DNA of 64,000 bases. Source: Ligustrum vulgare. Taxonomy: Eukaryota; Streptophyta; Magnoliopsida; Lamiales; Oleaceae. Below, in pieces: positions 11,630 through 23,590 of the stretch. The DNA is taken from the NCBI GenBank assembly GCA_963555705.1, contig OY743174.1, positions 53,962,234-54,026,233 of the forward strand. Reading direction: 5' to 3'. The notes below the pieces were generated by a model. That model saw only the letters and a program-made list of their open reading frames with translations. It was not told the DNA's origin and searched no databases. A program made the position numbers and the translations under genes. Position 1 is the first letter of the stretch; every line of letters starts with the position of its first letter.

Positions 11630-12537
11630 CAACATAAGAGGCACGAGATCTAGACCTTTGTCTCTCCATAGAACGAGCCACAACAGAGATTTTAATTAAA
11701 ATTCTTGGAGATTCAAGCATCGCAGAGGGGCGTGAATTGAAGATAATTGAAGAATTGATAATTGGTGCAATCTTTCCATTCTTCTTTGTTATTTTCAATG
11801 AATGTTATATTTTATTGTTTTTGTTCTACAATCATGATGTGTAACTAATTTTAACGTTGGGATGAACGATGTAGCATAGTCATATTATTTTAATTTCATA
11901 TTCCTTGTTTTAACGCATTGATGCATGCGTTGATTATTATTGCGTTTAATGCGTGAATGAACTGGCCACTTATTCATGATTTTATGTGTTATTTCCATAA
12001 TCCGAGAGGTGAGTTAATAACATAGATCTAGGTAATAAATCTGGTAATTGAACGAGAGATAGAGATATACTCTTGTAATTATTGCGGTCGTGTGTGAATT
12101 CTTGTGTGTAATGCATCTAGATAAGGAATATTCGGACCCTCTGTAGAGATACAAGGTTGACTTATTTAGGTATGATTGATTTAAACTCGAGAGAGGAATC
12201 TCAATTTGAATCAGTGAATTCGATCGATCACATATTTAGAAAATAAAATCTTGAATTTGAATTAATTTAATTGGTTAGGTGAAATCGTGAATCCCAACCA
12301 CTTTACAATCATCTTTTAAAACAAAATAATTTCACAATTGAATTCTTTAATTCATCTTCTTGATTTTAATTTGAAACATCAAGTTTTCTTTGTTTGTTCA
12401 AATAAAGTATAGATCTAACATATTTCGGTAATTAATAGCAGTTTTCGTGGGACGATAATCCGAACTTTAAGGTCCACTATATTACTTCTCACAACCCGTA
12501 CCCTTGCGGGGATATCTCGCATCGGTGAACAAGTTTT

Positions 12538-12555
12538 TGGCGCCGTCGCCGGGGA
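12538..12555 (+). other. Primer binding site (tRNA-Asp type)
   Basis: TGGCGCCGTCGCCGGGGA follows the LTR end by six bases. This sequence is characteristic of Athila/Tat gypsy elements. Confidence 0.85.
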
Positions 12556-12672
12556 CTGTTAATTAATATCGATACCCATTAGTTCTTATTTTACTTTGAA
12601 CTTTATTTTGCTTTATTTTTATTTTTATCTTTACTTTCAGTTTTTGTTTTTAATTAGTGTTTTATTTAATTT

Positions 12673-15171
12673 ATGTTAAGAAGGACTAAGTCATTTGATT
12701 TGCTTCCTTTTGATACTGAAATTGAACGCACCTTTCGACAGAGGCGTAGACAACAGTTGGAAGCGAATCAACAAACAGACTTAGCCATGGCAGATGATAT
12801 AATTCAAGATAATCAGGGAAATCAACAAAATCTGCCCGCAGCTGTGAATGGACAGCAACCAAATCATGGAAGACGCATATTAAGAGACTACATGGTTCCT
12901 CCCGTGGGGAACATTGGAACGTGCATAGTGCCGCCTGCTATCCTTGCTAATAACTTTAAGAACAAGACTTCTTTGATCTCTCTGATCCAAAATTCTGCCG
13001 TATTCCACGGGCTGCCTTCTGAAGATCCACATGCCCACCTACGGACGTTCCAAGAACTCTGTGACATGCAGCGCATGAATGGAGTTCCGGGTGATGCCGT
13101 GAAGCTGAAACTGTTCTCATTCTCACTGGCAGACAAAGCTAAAGCTTGGTTCTATTCTTTACCTCTCCACACTATTACCATCTTTGAAATACTGAGCCAA
13201 AAATTCGTAGATAAATTTTTTCCACCTGGCCGGATGTCAAAGCTTAGGCGTCAGATTTTATCATTCAATCAACAGCATGGGGAATCAATTTTTGAGGCTT
13301 GGGAAAGGTTCGACGAGCTCATCAGACAGTGTCCTAGCCATGGAATCGCTGATTGGATCTTAGTCCAGACATTCTATAATGGGTTGACAAATGAAAATAA
13401 GAAGCACGCAGACTCAGCAGCTGGGGGTTCAGTAATGGATATGACTTATGAAGAAGCTTATGAGATTTTCGAGAAGATGGCTTCAAACAGTTACCAATGG
13501 TATTCAAAGAGGTCTGCACCTAAGTCCGGGGGAGTAATTGCTGTTAATGAGATTACTTCATTAAATGCTAAATTGAATGCGTTGACGAAGAAAATTGACA
13601 GTATGGGTGTGCAGACAGTCAATTCAGTTCAAACAGCGCTATGTGAATCTTGTTATAAAAATCACACTGTTAATTTTTGTCACATACAACAGAGTCAATC
13701 AAATCCATAACAAGTCAATTTCGTGGGCAACAGGCAACAGGGTGGTCCTTATTCACAAACCTACAACCCAAAATGGAAGAACCATCCCAACTTCTCCTGG
13801 TCTAATAATCAGAATATTCAGTGTCCGCCTGGTTTTCAACAATAGCAGCAACAACAATCTCATAAAACCATAGCAGAAAACATGGAGATGTTAATCCAGG
13901 TGGTCAAGAGTCAGAATGGTGAGATTATGAATTAAGCAGCCGAGATTAAGAATTTGAAGAGACAAATGGGAGAACTGGCAGCTAGCAGTTCAATAAGACA
14001 GCCAGGACAGTTACCCAATAATACTGAAATAAACCCTCGGGAGCAATGTAACGCAATAACAACAAGGAGCGGGGTTCAGCTATCTGAAGTGACTGTAGAG
14101 GAATATGAGAAGCAGAAGAACCAAAAGAAAGATGTGGTGGAAGAATAGGAAAGTGAGGAAGAACAGAGGTTGACTCCTGAAGTGCAAGAAAAAGCTGAAG
14201 AAGAAGTTTGAGTTAGACCGCAAGTTAAAGCTTATGTTCCTCCAATTCCATATCCACAAAGACTGAGAAAACATCAGTTGGAGCAGCAATTTGGAATTTT
14301 TTTTGAAATATTCAAGAAACTGCACATAAATATCTCATTTGCAGAAGTGTTATCTCAAATGCCCTTATATTTGAAGTTTATGAAGGAAATGCTGTCAAAC
14401 AAAAGAAAGTTGGTTGATTTTGAGACTGTAGCACTGAGTGAGGAGTGCAACGCCATACTTCAAAAGAAATTACCACAAAAATTGACTGATCCAGGGAGTT
14501 TCTCGATCCCTTGTACTATTGGTGAATTTACTTTTAATAGTGTATTGTGTGACTTAGGGGCTATTGTTAATTTAATGTCTCTTTTTGTGTATAGGAAATT
14601 AGGTTTGGGGGAGCCTAAGCCAACGAATATCACTTTAAAGTTGGTGAATAGATCAATCCAATATCCATATGGGATAGTGGAAAACGTGATAGTAAAAGTA
14701 GACAAATTCTTCTTTCCAGTTGACTTTGTGATCTTAGACATGGAGGAGGACACTCAGATGCCCCTCATTTTTGGAAGACCGTTCCTAGCTACTAGAAGAG
14801 CTTTAATCGACATTGAAAAGGGAGAAATCATCTTTAGGGTCGAGAAGGAACAAGTCACGTTCAGCATTAAGCCAAGACAGGATCCAAATATTCAAAATGA
14901 AAGTTGCTTCAAGGTGGATGAAGAGGTCAAGAAACCAAATGGCTGCATGAAGGATGAGATTAAGATTGAGGAGGAGCTAATCACAAAACATGAGTTCCTA
15001 AAGGCAAAAGATGGATGGAGGGACAAGAAGGAAGAAAAGCCTAACATCTCTCAACAAGTGGCTAAAAACGAGGCTTTGCAACTAAATAAAGTGAGAAAAC
15101 GGGTGGAGAACTGCAAGGCTGGAAATTGCAAGATATGCAAGGCTCTGAGATCATCTTTCAAGCCTCCATGA
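12673..15171 (+). pseudogene. Athila-like gag-protease, interrupted by five in-frame stops
   Basis: One continuous frame of 833 codons. The gag core (about residues 75-280) contains FHGLPSEDPHAHLRTF, the WFYSLP segment, FFPPGRMSKLRRQIL and the WERFDELIRQCP helix motif, all matching the retrotransposon gag family as seen in Athila. The later part carries a retropepsin-like domain with CDLGAIVNLMS (active-site D, DLGA) and MPLIFGRPFLATRRA, the second conserved block of the pepsin fold. The C-terminal tail has two CxxC-like pairs (NCKAGNCKICKA). Stops at 13708 (TAA), 13843 (TAG), 13933 (TAA), 14146 (TAG) and 14209 (TGA) break it. All five could come from C-to-T changes in Gln or Arg codons. No frameshift is needed, so the decay is recent. 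Confidence 0.88.
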
Positions 15172-15412
15172 TATTTATGTGCTAAAGTCGGGCTTAAGAC
15201 TTAAAACGGAGTGCTTGTTGGGAGGCAACCCAACCTTTCGTCCCTTTTACTTATTACGCTTTTATTATTTATTTTAGTATTAAAATTTTAGATATATGCA
15301 TGGTAGGAAATGTGTTTGAATGTTTTGCATGTTTCATGTTTAGAACACTCGTGCATAAGAGTCTATTATTGCATATTTAGGTATGTTTTTAATTTTGCAT
15401 GTTTATATTAGG
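15172..15412 (+). other. Athila internal non-coding segment
   Basis: Contains GCTTGTTGGGAGGCAACCCA, a conserved non-coding landmark that normally follows the pol region in Athila/Tat elements. Here it follows protease almost directly, showing where reverse transcriptase to integrase is missing. Confidence 0.6.
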
Positions 15413-15417
15413 CTAGG

Positions 15418-17006
15418 TGATAAGTGCTTTATTAGCATGTATTTAATTCACTTATTATCCTATTTTGTTATTAGTTTGATCATATTGAAGTATCGTTTAA
15501 TGCATTTTCATTTATTGTGTTATACAGGATCGCAAAGAACGAAAAGAAAGGAAACATGACCAAAGAAATACAAAAGAAATCAAGAAGTGAGGTTCAAGGG
15601 CATATTCAAAGAGCTCCAAATCAATAATGGCATGTGTGAAGAAGATTAGATGCAAAAATTATGGTCAAAGAAGGTTTGGAATGAAATTGGAAATCAAAAA
15701 CCCGCAAGGATTGTGATCATGAATTTTAGTCATAGATTGAAGCTCAATTTTGTCATAGAAGAATTCGAATTTTGTAGATATTTGAGTTTTCTTTCCAACG
15801 CAACTTGAATCACCACAATCGGACTTCGGGAGAGAAAGTTATGACCAAAACATCGATCACAGGCGCTTCTCGGCAGAAATACACTTACGGCCGTAAATGA
15901 CAAAGTTACGGCCGTAACTTCCAAATTCCGAAAATTTTCAGAATCCCAATTACGGCCGTAATAAGTAAAGTTACGGCCGTAACTTGCTCTCCAAGGAATT
16001 TCCTTATATGATTCAAGGTCTATCTTTGGTATATCTGGTAAAGCTAGGGCACGATTTTGGAAGTATTAAAGGAGGAAAATCACCACAAAAAAGAGGCTAG
16101 ACATTGAGGAAAATTGAGAGCAAAATATAGAGCATTCTTGGGAGATTTTCAAGCCAAAGAACACAACAACAATAGAATTCATGAAGCAACTTGAAGAATC
16201 TACCACAATCATGCTAGGCTAAATTCCATATCTTGTTCAAAGGGGAAGTTGTGTTAACTTAATTATGTTATTTTCTTTTCCTACAAATTAGTAGCGTGAA
16301 TTTATTCCTTTATTTCAATTGTTGGATTATTATTTTTGAATGTTCATTGAGTTTATTTGATTAATAGTTTAATTTGGCCAATTGGATTATTGATCTTTGG
16401 ATTCATGAATATGTTATGTTTAGATTCTTGATCCGTAATTGTCATTGAATCTTTACTTTAGTAGCAAATAAATCTCGTGCAGGTTTAGTAATAATTCAAC
16501 TTGGATTGATTAATTCGAGCTTGTGAAATTAAAGATCCAATTCAATCTATTATTCTAGATTTTCATACTAGTCGTGTATTAAATCCTAAGAGCTTGTTTA
16601 GGATTATCCGTGGCTAGAATTGGTTCGAAGAACTTGTTTTGAATCAATATACATAAGGAAGAGTTTAGATAATCAGAGCTTGTTGATTATTTATGATTAA
16701 TAATTGAATAGGGATATAAACACGTTATAAGGAAAAGTATAACATTAATTAAGGACACAACCGAACCCGAGAACAAGATTTTTCTCATATTAATTATCTA
16801 GTTATCTTTTATTATTTATTTTATGCATAGTTTTCATTCAAGCAATTTCACACAACAAAACCCTCCATTCCATTATAATTGATCGAACAACTAAAATTAG
16901 TTTTCGTTCCTCGTGGGATCGACCCTTACTCTCGCTACTACATTATTAATTATTATTTGACGAGTAAGGATTTATTTATTATTTTGGTGCATTGCGACAC
17001 GCATCA
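15418..17006. mobile_element. Solo LTR (Ty3/gypsy) nested in the Athila-like element
   Basis: A 1589-bp insertion starting TGATAAGTGC and ending CGCATCA, flanked by an exact five-base duplication CTAGG (15413-15417 and 17007-17011). There is no coding sequence inside. It differs from the host element LTR apart from the first eight or so bases. Four TTACGGCCGTAA palindromes lie at 15885-15982. Confidence 0.88.
15885..15982. repeat. Four copies of the palindrome TTACGGCCGTAA
   Basis: Exact 12-bp palindromes at 15885-15896, 15906-15917, 15950-15961 and 15971-15982, about 470-565 bp from the LTR start. The order is pair, spacer, pair. Confidence 0.9.
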
Positions 17007-17160
17007 CTAGGTTTTTATCGTCATTCCAAACTCACACACACACTAGTTTGAATCATGACGATAAGGTTTGGAAAATCATTGCATCGATCATGAAGTGATT
17101 AGGGGGATAAAAATGATTTTGGAAATCAAAAATAGGAAAAATTTTCATTACAGCCGGGAA

Positions 17161-17272
17161 CTACGCGATCGCGTGCCAATAGGCTATGGCAATCGCGAGT
17201 TTGCATTTAAAAATCAACAGATTCTTAAACCTTGAACCACGCGATCGCTGGCACTCCAGTCAGGCGATCGCG
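17161..17272. repeat. Internal cluster of GCGATCGC palindromes
   Basis: Exact sites at 17165-17172, 17241-17248 and 17264-17271, plus a half site near 17190. They are the same octamer as in the element's LTRs. Confidence 0.8.
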
Positions 17273-18888
17273 TGGCTGTACTGGGACCAAAATCGGCAGT
17301 TTAAGTGTTGTGCCTCATGTTTTCAATTTCAAACATTATAAACTCATTTTTCTCTCCCCTAATCACCTCATATTTGATCTTACATCTTGTGTGCATGTCA
17401 TCAACACTTTGTTGCATCAATATCATTGCTTACATGACTTCATAATCCAATCGAAGGTATGATCTCTTCACTTAAATCAATCTTTAGTTAAAATTGTGAA
17501 AGTTTCTTTAAGTTCTTCAACTTAGACATTGAGAATTGGGAAGAATGGGCGTATGTTAGTGGTTGGAGATTGTAATTTGTGGTTTAGTAGAAAAAAAATT
17601 TGGGTTCATTCATGCCTCCAACCCTATACATATCCATTGATTTTTACAATATCCATTAAGTGTTTGATGAAATGCCACAAAGACATTCTTGTGCTAATTT
17701 TAGAAATTCATTCGAGCATTTATCTTCATGACATGTTCATCATTGATTGTGTGTATTTAGTTCAAGATTTATTTCACTACATTGCATGAAAATAATGAAA
17801 ACCAACATTGCATCAAGGCAGCCCCATTGCAAGGCCACTGCAGGCCATTGCACCCAGAAACTGTCTCACGTCACCTACTTCTTCACAATTGTTCGTGACC
17901 CTGTTGATCTTCAAATAAGCTGAATTCTTAATATGTGGTCAAGCATGCTATGAACTTTAACATATCAAAAGATGACTCGGGAAAACTTGTGTTTTTCTAG
18001 GGGATGTTGGGGCATGAATATGTGTAGTCGACCAAATTTTGAAATTTCAACATTTTTGCTTTAACTTTAGTTTGGGGGTGTGGTACTGAACTTCCATTAT
18101 TTCTTATTGGTGTTTATGACTTCTGATGTTTATTATTTCTTATTTACAGGGAAAACACCAGTCAAAACATGCCAACCCAATTTGAACAATACAAACAAAT
18201 GGTCGATTCATCCAATGCAGTGCTACAGGAAGCTTCAAAGAAATACATCCTCGACACTTGGGAAGTTCTCGTTCTCTTTTCTTTGTCTCGTTTTACATTG
18301 TTGAATCTTTTTGACAAACATTGAGGACAATGTTCATTTCAAGTTTGGGGATGAAAATTCATTACATTCTTCATTCATTTTATATTCATTCGATTTTATT
18401 GGGATTAAAAAAAAAAGAGAGAGAGAGAGACGTTGAAAAAGTGTTAACATGTTTATTGCCTAGGATATAGTATGAATCAATTTGTGCTTAGGTTTGAAAA
18501 TTGAAGAACATGAAAGCATGAACTTATTTTTGAACTAGTTATGTTTTGCTAGATTCATATTTATTGCGCACATAGCCAGTGTTGGATAATTGCTTGTGTA
18601 AGAGATTTTGTTTAATACACGTGGGGCAAATTTATGCAATTTGAACTTAGGAATGACTCAAAAATCCCTGAACTTAAATTGTTAGACATCCCACCCCTAA
18701 ATTAGAACCAATCATGCTAAAAGGCAAGTTTGGGGGTAAAATGGTTGGAATTTGTGTGTTTTGACGGGTTGGAGGTCTGTGGTTCTTGATTTTTCACTTT
18801 AGTCATTATAGTTTGGTCAACGGGTATAAACAATTTCCAGCATAAAAACAGAAAATGCTGAAGGTCTTATTCTGCTCTTCAAATGTCT

Positions 18889-19175
18889 TTTTGACTCGAG
18901 TAAGTACGTTTGAGGGGTCCTTCAAACATGGTGCCCTAAAGCAATCTAGCTTGGGAGTCATCAACCTAAAGCTCGTTACAGGGGTCAATTAGAAAGCAAG
19001 TACGGAGAGTGGACTTACACATAAGACATTATAACATCTTTAACTTTTCTGTTTAAGCCTTTATGACTCGGGCAAGTACGTCTGAGGGGTTCTTTGAACC
19101 TGGTACCCTAAAGCCAACTGGTTTGGGAGTTGCCGATCTGAAAGCCCGCTACATGGGTCATATAGAAAGCAAGTA
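18889..19175 (+). repeat. Imperfect direct repeat, ~113 bp, two copies
   Basis: 18889-19001 and 19062-19175 share the order GACTCG-AAGTACGT-GAGGGGT-CCCTAAAGC-TTGGGAGT-AGAAAGCAAGTA, with roughly three quarters identity by eye. They are separated by about 60 bp. Non-coding in both copies. Confidence 0.7.
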
Positions 19176-19778
19176 TGAAAAGTTCTGCACAAAAATGGTA
19201 AAAGATAGGGACATTAAAAGAAAAAGTCGTCCAAAAAAAATTGCATGGTATAAGCTTTGTTGACTGAGCTTTGGTGGTTGAGGTTGTAGAATTGGGGACT
19301 GCTTTCTTTTGATTTATTATGCACACTTACTTCTGATTATGACTACCTTGGGTGGAAAAAGCAAAGAATGTTTTTAGAACCCACATAGATAGAAACCCGG
19401 AATATGTTAGAGAAAAGCAGAAAGTGGTGATCATCCATGAGCGCTGAAAGGAATTTCATTAGAATTCATAGATTGACCACATGGGATTCGGGCTGGATTT
19501 TGCATAATGAGCCACACAGTGTTGAGCACATCTTTTGCATAAGTATGCTTTTGACATTGGCTATTCACACACACACTTGAGACTCTGGCAGGATATAACT
19601 AGAAATTATTGTGCATTGTTGTTCATGACGCTTACTTAAAGCTTAAATTGGTTTGGATTATGGAGGCATATGATAAACATGTTAACACAACAAAAATAAT
19701 TTCTCTTTTATTTCTTTGATTTTTGTAGTTTATTTTTCATTGTTCGAGGACGAATAATAATTCTAATTTGGGGATATT

Positions 19779-21159
19779 TGATAAGTGTATTTTATACACT
19801 TATTTGTATGTCTAAATTAGGTGTAATTATTTTCGTTTAGGAATATTTGCTTTTTAATTTGTGTTTATCGTTTACTTTTCAGAAAATACCCCAAAAGATG
19901 AAGAATGATGAAATCAATGGGAAAAACGCATAATTGGATTGCTAATTGGAGGTAAATTGGACAAGTGATGAGTTTGTAACGTCAACCGGGAAGGTTCTTG
20001 GTGCTCAAGTGAACAAATTAGAGATTGAAGGACCCAAGTGAAGGAATTGAGAGCTTAAATGGGCAAATCGAGAAGAAGATAAAGTTTGGGGACTAAATTG
20101 CAACAATTGAAAGTTGAGGACTGAAGGTGCAATTAAAAGTCAGGGACCAACTTACACAGTCGAGAAAAGATGGAAGTCGCGATCGCTGGATACGTGCCAC
20201 GCGATCGCGAGATGGTGCGAAAATATAACTCGAGAGTTTTAGGGTCAAGCACGCGATCGCGCAGTTATCCGACTGGGCCGACTGTGAGCTTTTTCTCGCG
20301 ATTTTCAACAGAAGTTTCTCTTTCTTGACCTTGGTTTCTCCAAAACCTATATATACAACATAAGAGGCCCGAGATCTAGACCTTTGTCTCTCCATAGAAC
20401 GAGCCACAACAGAGATTTTAATTAAAATTCTTGGAGATTCAAGCATCGCAAAGGGGCGTGAATTGAAGATACTTGAAGAATTGATAATAGGTGCAATCTT
20501 TCCATTCTTCTTTGTTATTTTCAATGAACGTTATATTTTATTGTTTTTGTTCTACAATCATGATGTGTAACTAATTTTAACGTTGTGATGAACGATGTAG
20601 CATAGTCATATTATTTTAATTCCATATTCCTTGTTTTAACGCATTGATGCATGCGTTGATTATTATTGCGTTTAATGCGTGAATGAACTGGCCACTTATT
20701 CATGATTTTATGTGTTATTTCCATAATTCGAGAGGTGAGTTAATAACATAGATCTAGGTAATAAATCCGGTAATTGAACGAGAGATAGAGATATACTCTT
20801 ATAATTATTGCGGTCGTGTGTGAATTCTTGTGTGTAATGCATCTAGATAAGGAATATTAGGACCCTCTGTAGAGATACAAGGTTGACTTATTTAGGTAAA
20901 ATTGATTTAAACTCGAGAGAGGAATCTCAATTTGAATCAGTGAATTCGATCGATCACATATTTAGAAAATAAAATCTGTAATTGTAATTAATTTAATTGG
21001 TTATGTGAAATCGTGAATCCCAACTACTTTACAATCATCTTTTAAAACAAAACAATTTCACAATTGAATTCTTTAATTCATCTTCTTGGTTTTAATTTGA
21101 AACATCAAATTTTCTTTGTTTGTTCAAATAAAATATAGATCTAACATATTTCGGTAATT
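19779..21159 (+). repeat. Right LTR of the Athila-like element, 3' truncated
   Basis: Aligns with the left LTR from TGATAAGTG up to TTTCGGTAATT, then stops. The last ~100 bp of the LTR are missing and are replaced by about 13 A and an (AT)n tract. Confidence 0.85.
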
Positions 21160-21160
21160 T

Positions 21161-21164
21161 TAAA

Positions 21165-21227
<63 letters not shown>
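21161..21227. repeat. A-run followed by (AT)n microsatellite
   Basis: About 13 A then about 55 bp of AT dinucleotides, at the broken end of the Athila right LTR. Confidence 0.95.
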
Positions 21228-21230
<3 letters not shown>

Positions 21231-21415
21231 GTGAGGAGAAGAGAGAGTGTCATTCAATGCAAATTTCCCTCCAAAATCCCTCTCTCCTCACTTTTTCTTT
21301 TATTATTTACTATTGGTTTCATATGACTACAAATTTTGGAATACTTCTTTGTACACAACATTATTTGTTGATTTTGTTGGTCTTCCATTCTTACCACATG
21401 CGAAAATGATTGTCC

Positions 21416-22462
21416 CTAATTTTTATTGATACTCATGGCATGGGACACTATCAATGGAAATTGTCTTCTTGGAAATCTAATAAATATCTTAGAATCAGAA
21501 GGGATCAACGACGTCCTTAGAATAAAGAACTTGTATCTATAGTTGTTGTTAGAAAGAATTTGACCTTCTAGATCATGGTCGTCAAATTTTGTAACTAACA
21601 ACCTTGTTCCATTGCACAATCCTTGTGTATGATCAATATTTCTCAGAAAGAGCAATGGATATTGCAAAGGAAAATAAAGATGATGCACTTAGCTTATCCG
21701 CTGCAACGGTCCATCATATGGCGCAATAATGATATCCATGTGTCCAGGTTGTGTACCAAAATTCACTGACAGTCAATCCGGCTATTTCATCGACAACGGG
21801 CAAATCATATACCCTATCATCAGTTGCCCACCGACTAATAAGTATAAGTCTTACATTTGAAGTGTTTTCCTCAATCATCTTTTCTTTAACTGACCTAAAC
21901 TGCCTTACCAATTTGTTGTACTTGTCTAGCATATCCTTCAAATCAGAAAAACTATACAATCACGCAACATTGAATTGCATGATTCACTTCTATCGGGGGA
22001 CATTAAAAGATATAAATTAAATTTTAGACTATCACAACAAAATGATTCATAAATAATATAAATATATAAGCAATAAATACATAATATGTACCCATGACCC
22101 TTTTTTGCTTTCAACCTCATTCGCATTGTCAACAATGTAAAGTTGAGTAAATTGCGGAGCTGGACCGTTATCAGACAACAGACTCTCAATCTTATGAGTT
22201 ATGACAATTTTGACTGTGTAATCTAAAGATGGAAGGTCCTCTACCATCATTCAGCCCATTATCTATTCCTCCCCATAGAAGTGAACGAAAAATTATATGT
22301 CCAAATGCTTTGAACGAAATTCTTAATCATGTCGTCCCTACCATATAACAAATATTTAAAAATAAGAGGATGATCTTCCATAAGAGGAATTTTCACTTTC
22401 CCTTGCATACAACAAAGTAGGGGTGAACAAATAAGTTGCGAAACCGAACTAAACCTCAACAA
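21416..22462 (-). pseudogene. Helitron Rep-helicase remnant with internal deletion
   Basis: Read on the minus strand from 22462: FVQSIWTYNFSFTSMGRN (helitron-like N domain), then PQFTQLYIVDNANEVES, then RLILISRWATDDRVYDLP, then LYFPLQYPLLF. All are landmarks of the region upstream of the HUH Rep domain. The frame then jumps directly to LRNIDHTQGLCNGTRLLV and FPRRQFPLIVSHAMSINK, the C-terminal end of the PIF1-like helicase. The HUH catalytic domain and the helicase Walker motifs are absent. Several stops and frame changes occur. Confidence 0.8.
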
Positions 22463-22740
22463 ATTGTATGATTAGGTTCGGTTTTGAAAAATTCCAAACT
22501 ACCTTAAACAATGTGGTTTAGGTTTCAATTGTCAAAACCGCGGTTTCAAACAGCCAACCCGCCAAATTTTTAAAAATAATAAATAAATAAAAATAAAGGC
22601 AAACGCTCAATTAAAAAAATGCAACACATTTTTTATTGTCAACAAATCAAAGAGTCAAAGATTAATTTGTTCAAATCCACAACCATTTGAAATAATTATT
22701 GCTCCTATATTTCATAATCATCATCAAAAACATTTTCTTA
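22418..22740. mobile_element. One arm of a hAT-like MITE inside Helitron A
   Basis: Starts TAGGGGTGAACA within the Helitron gene, with CCGAACTAAACC and AAACCGCGGTTT motifs. It matches, in reverse, the right half of 39909-40584 in Helitron B and lies at the same site in the Helitron frame. The other arm is missing here. Confidence 0.55.
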
Positions 22741-23299
22741 AAAACTTGATTAATTATTTGATATAAATGAAAATGAAAATTCGACATTGAATTTGTATGA
22801 TTGAACAAAATTATTTATCTATAAGATTAAAATCAATAAAATATCACAGTCATTATAAAAATTATTTACGCATTAAATGTAACTTTGTATAAAAATAGTC
22901 ATTAATTTAATAAAACGCAATACAAAGGAGCTCGAATTTTAGATTTACTAAATAACTAAAAAAATAAGATTATTTATAAAAAGTTTTATACGATAAGATT
23001 TATTTAGTATTAGATGTGTAATACAACGTCAATATAATTTTGAACTGAAAATTTTACATTGAATTTTTATGACTGAACACAAATACTTATCTGTAAGATT
23101 CAAAACATTAAAAGTTCAAAATAATTTTATGAAAAGAGGGGTTTAAACACAAATAACAAAATATAAATAAATACAAAAATTCTCTATAATTATGCATCAT
23201 TGGTCAAAAGTAGCAACAGTGTGAACACAATAAAAACTGAGTTTTCCCTTCAAAACTCAACTACTTTTATATATTATATATAGATAATATAGAATATAG

Positions 23300-23302
<3 letters not shown>

Positions 23303-23346
<44 letters not shown>
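23303..23346. repeat. (TAA)n microsatellite
   Basis: About 44 bp of TAA units at the outer edge of Helitron A. Confidence 0.95.
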
Positions 23347-23348
<2 letters not shown>

Positions 23349-23590
23349 GATTTTATTTTACTCTCTTTCTCAAGATCACGTTTTGAACGTGTGACGGTAT
23401 CTCAAGAGATTGTGACAGTAAAATTTGCTCCAGATTTTGGGGAAATTTGATACGATGAAAACTGTCTAAATAATCAACCCTTGTAACAATCATATGGAAA
23501 AGGAGTTAAGTTGAGTCAAGTCATTCATTTCTTTCCTCTTATCATTTTACATGAATGATAATGAAACTTATAAAGGAAATTATTCTAAGG

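Larger units (their letters stand above)
11053..12531 (+). repeat. Left LTR of the Athila-like element
   Basis: Starts TGATAAGTG and ends GTGAACA, 1479 bp. It has three GCGATCGC palindromes, then a TATA box near 11622, which marks the transcription start region. Confidence 0.82.
17007..19778 (+). other. Athila 3' internal non-coding region
   Basis: About 2.8 kb from the nested solo LTR to the right LTR. Short frames here (e.g. near 17232, 17529, 19063) show no retroviral env or pol motif. It contains a hairpin (17014-17072), three more GCGATCGC sites, a GAGGACAATG...AAGTTTGGGGATG motif near 18320-18350 of the type found in Athila/Tat 3' regions, and a direct repeat at 18889-19175. Confidence 0.6.
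11053..21159 (+). mobile_element. Athila-like Ty3/gypsy retrotransposon with gag-protease only
   Basis: The left LTR is 11053-12531 and the truncated right LTR 19779-21159. They agree closely (a few mismatches per 100 bp by eye). After the left LTR comes TGGCGCCGTCGCCGGGGA, a tRNA-Asp type primer site typical of the Athila/Tat group. The internal region carries one gag-protease frame (12673-15171), followed by about 2.9 kb without reverse transcriptase, RNase H or integrase once the nested solo LTR at 15418-17006 is subtracted. This is the make-up of a non-autonomous GAG-only element. The polypurine-like tract TCTAATTTGGGGATAT lies directly before the right LTR. The right LTR is cut off by an A-run and an (AT)n tract, so no target duplication can be seen. 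Confidence 0.88.
21416..23300 (-). mobile_element. Helitron A, non-autonomous and truncated at its 3' end
   Basis: Reverse-strand relative of Helitrons B and C. Its 5' end, near 23300 (TCTATATT... then TATATAAAAGTAGTTGAG on the minus strand), matches the start of Helitron B. The following 100 bp (ACTCAGTTTTTATTGTGTTCACAC on minus) matches too. The other end carries Rep/helicase gene remnants and stops near 21416 without a CTAG end or hairpin, so the 3' terminus is lost. The exact 5' position is blurred by an adjacent (TAA)n tract. Confidence 0.75.

Noticed and set aside
17232..17789. Possible env-like frames in the Athila 3' region
   Set aside because: Short, without signal peptide, transmembrane or Athila env motifs; not supportable.
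19063..19263. 66-codon basic frame
   Set aside because: Covers one unit of a non-coding direct repeat whose other unit does not keep the frame.
20093..20524. 143-codon minus-strand frame in the right LTR
   Set aside because: It is antisense to the LTR promoter region, its counterpart in the left LTR is broken into two frames, and it has no family motif. A chance frame.
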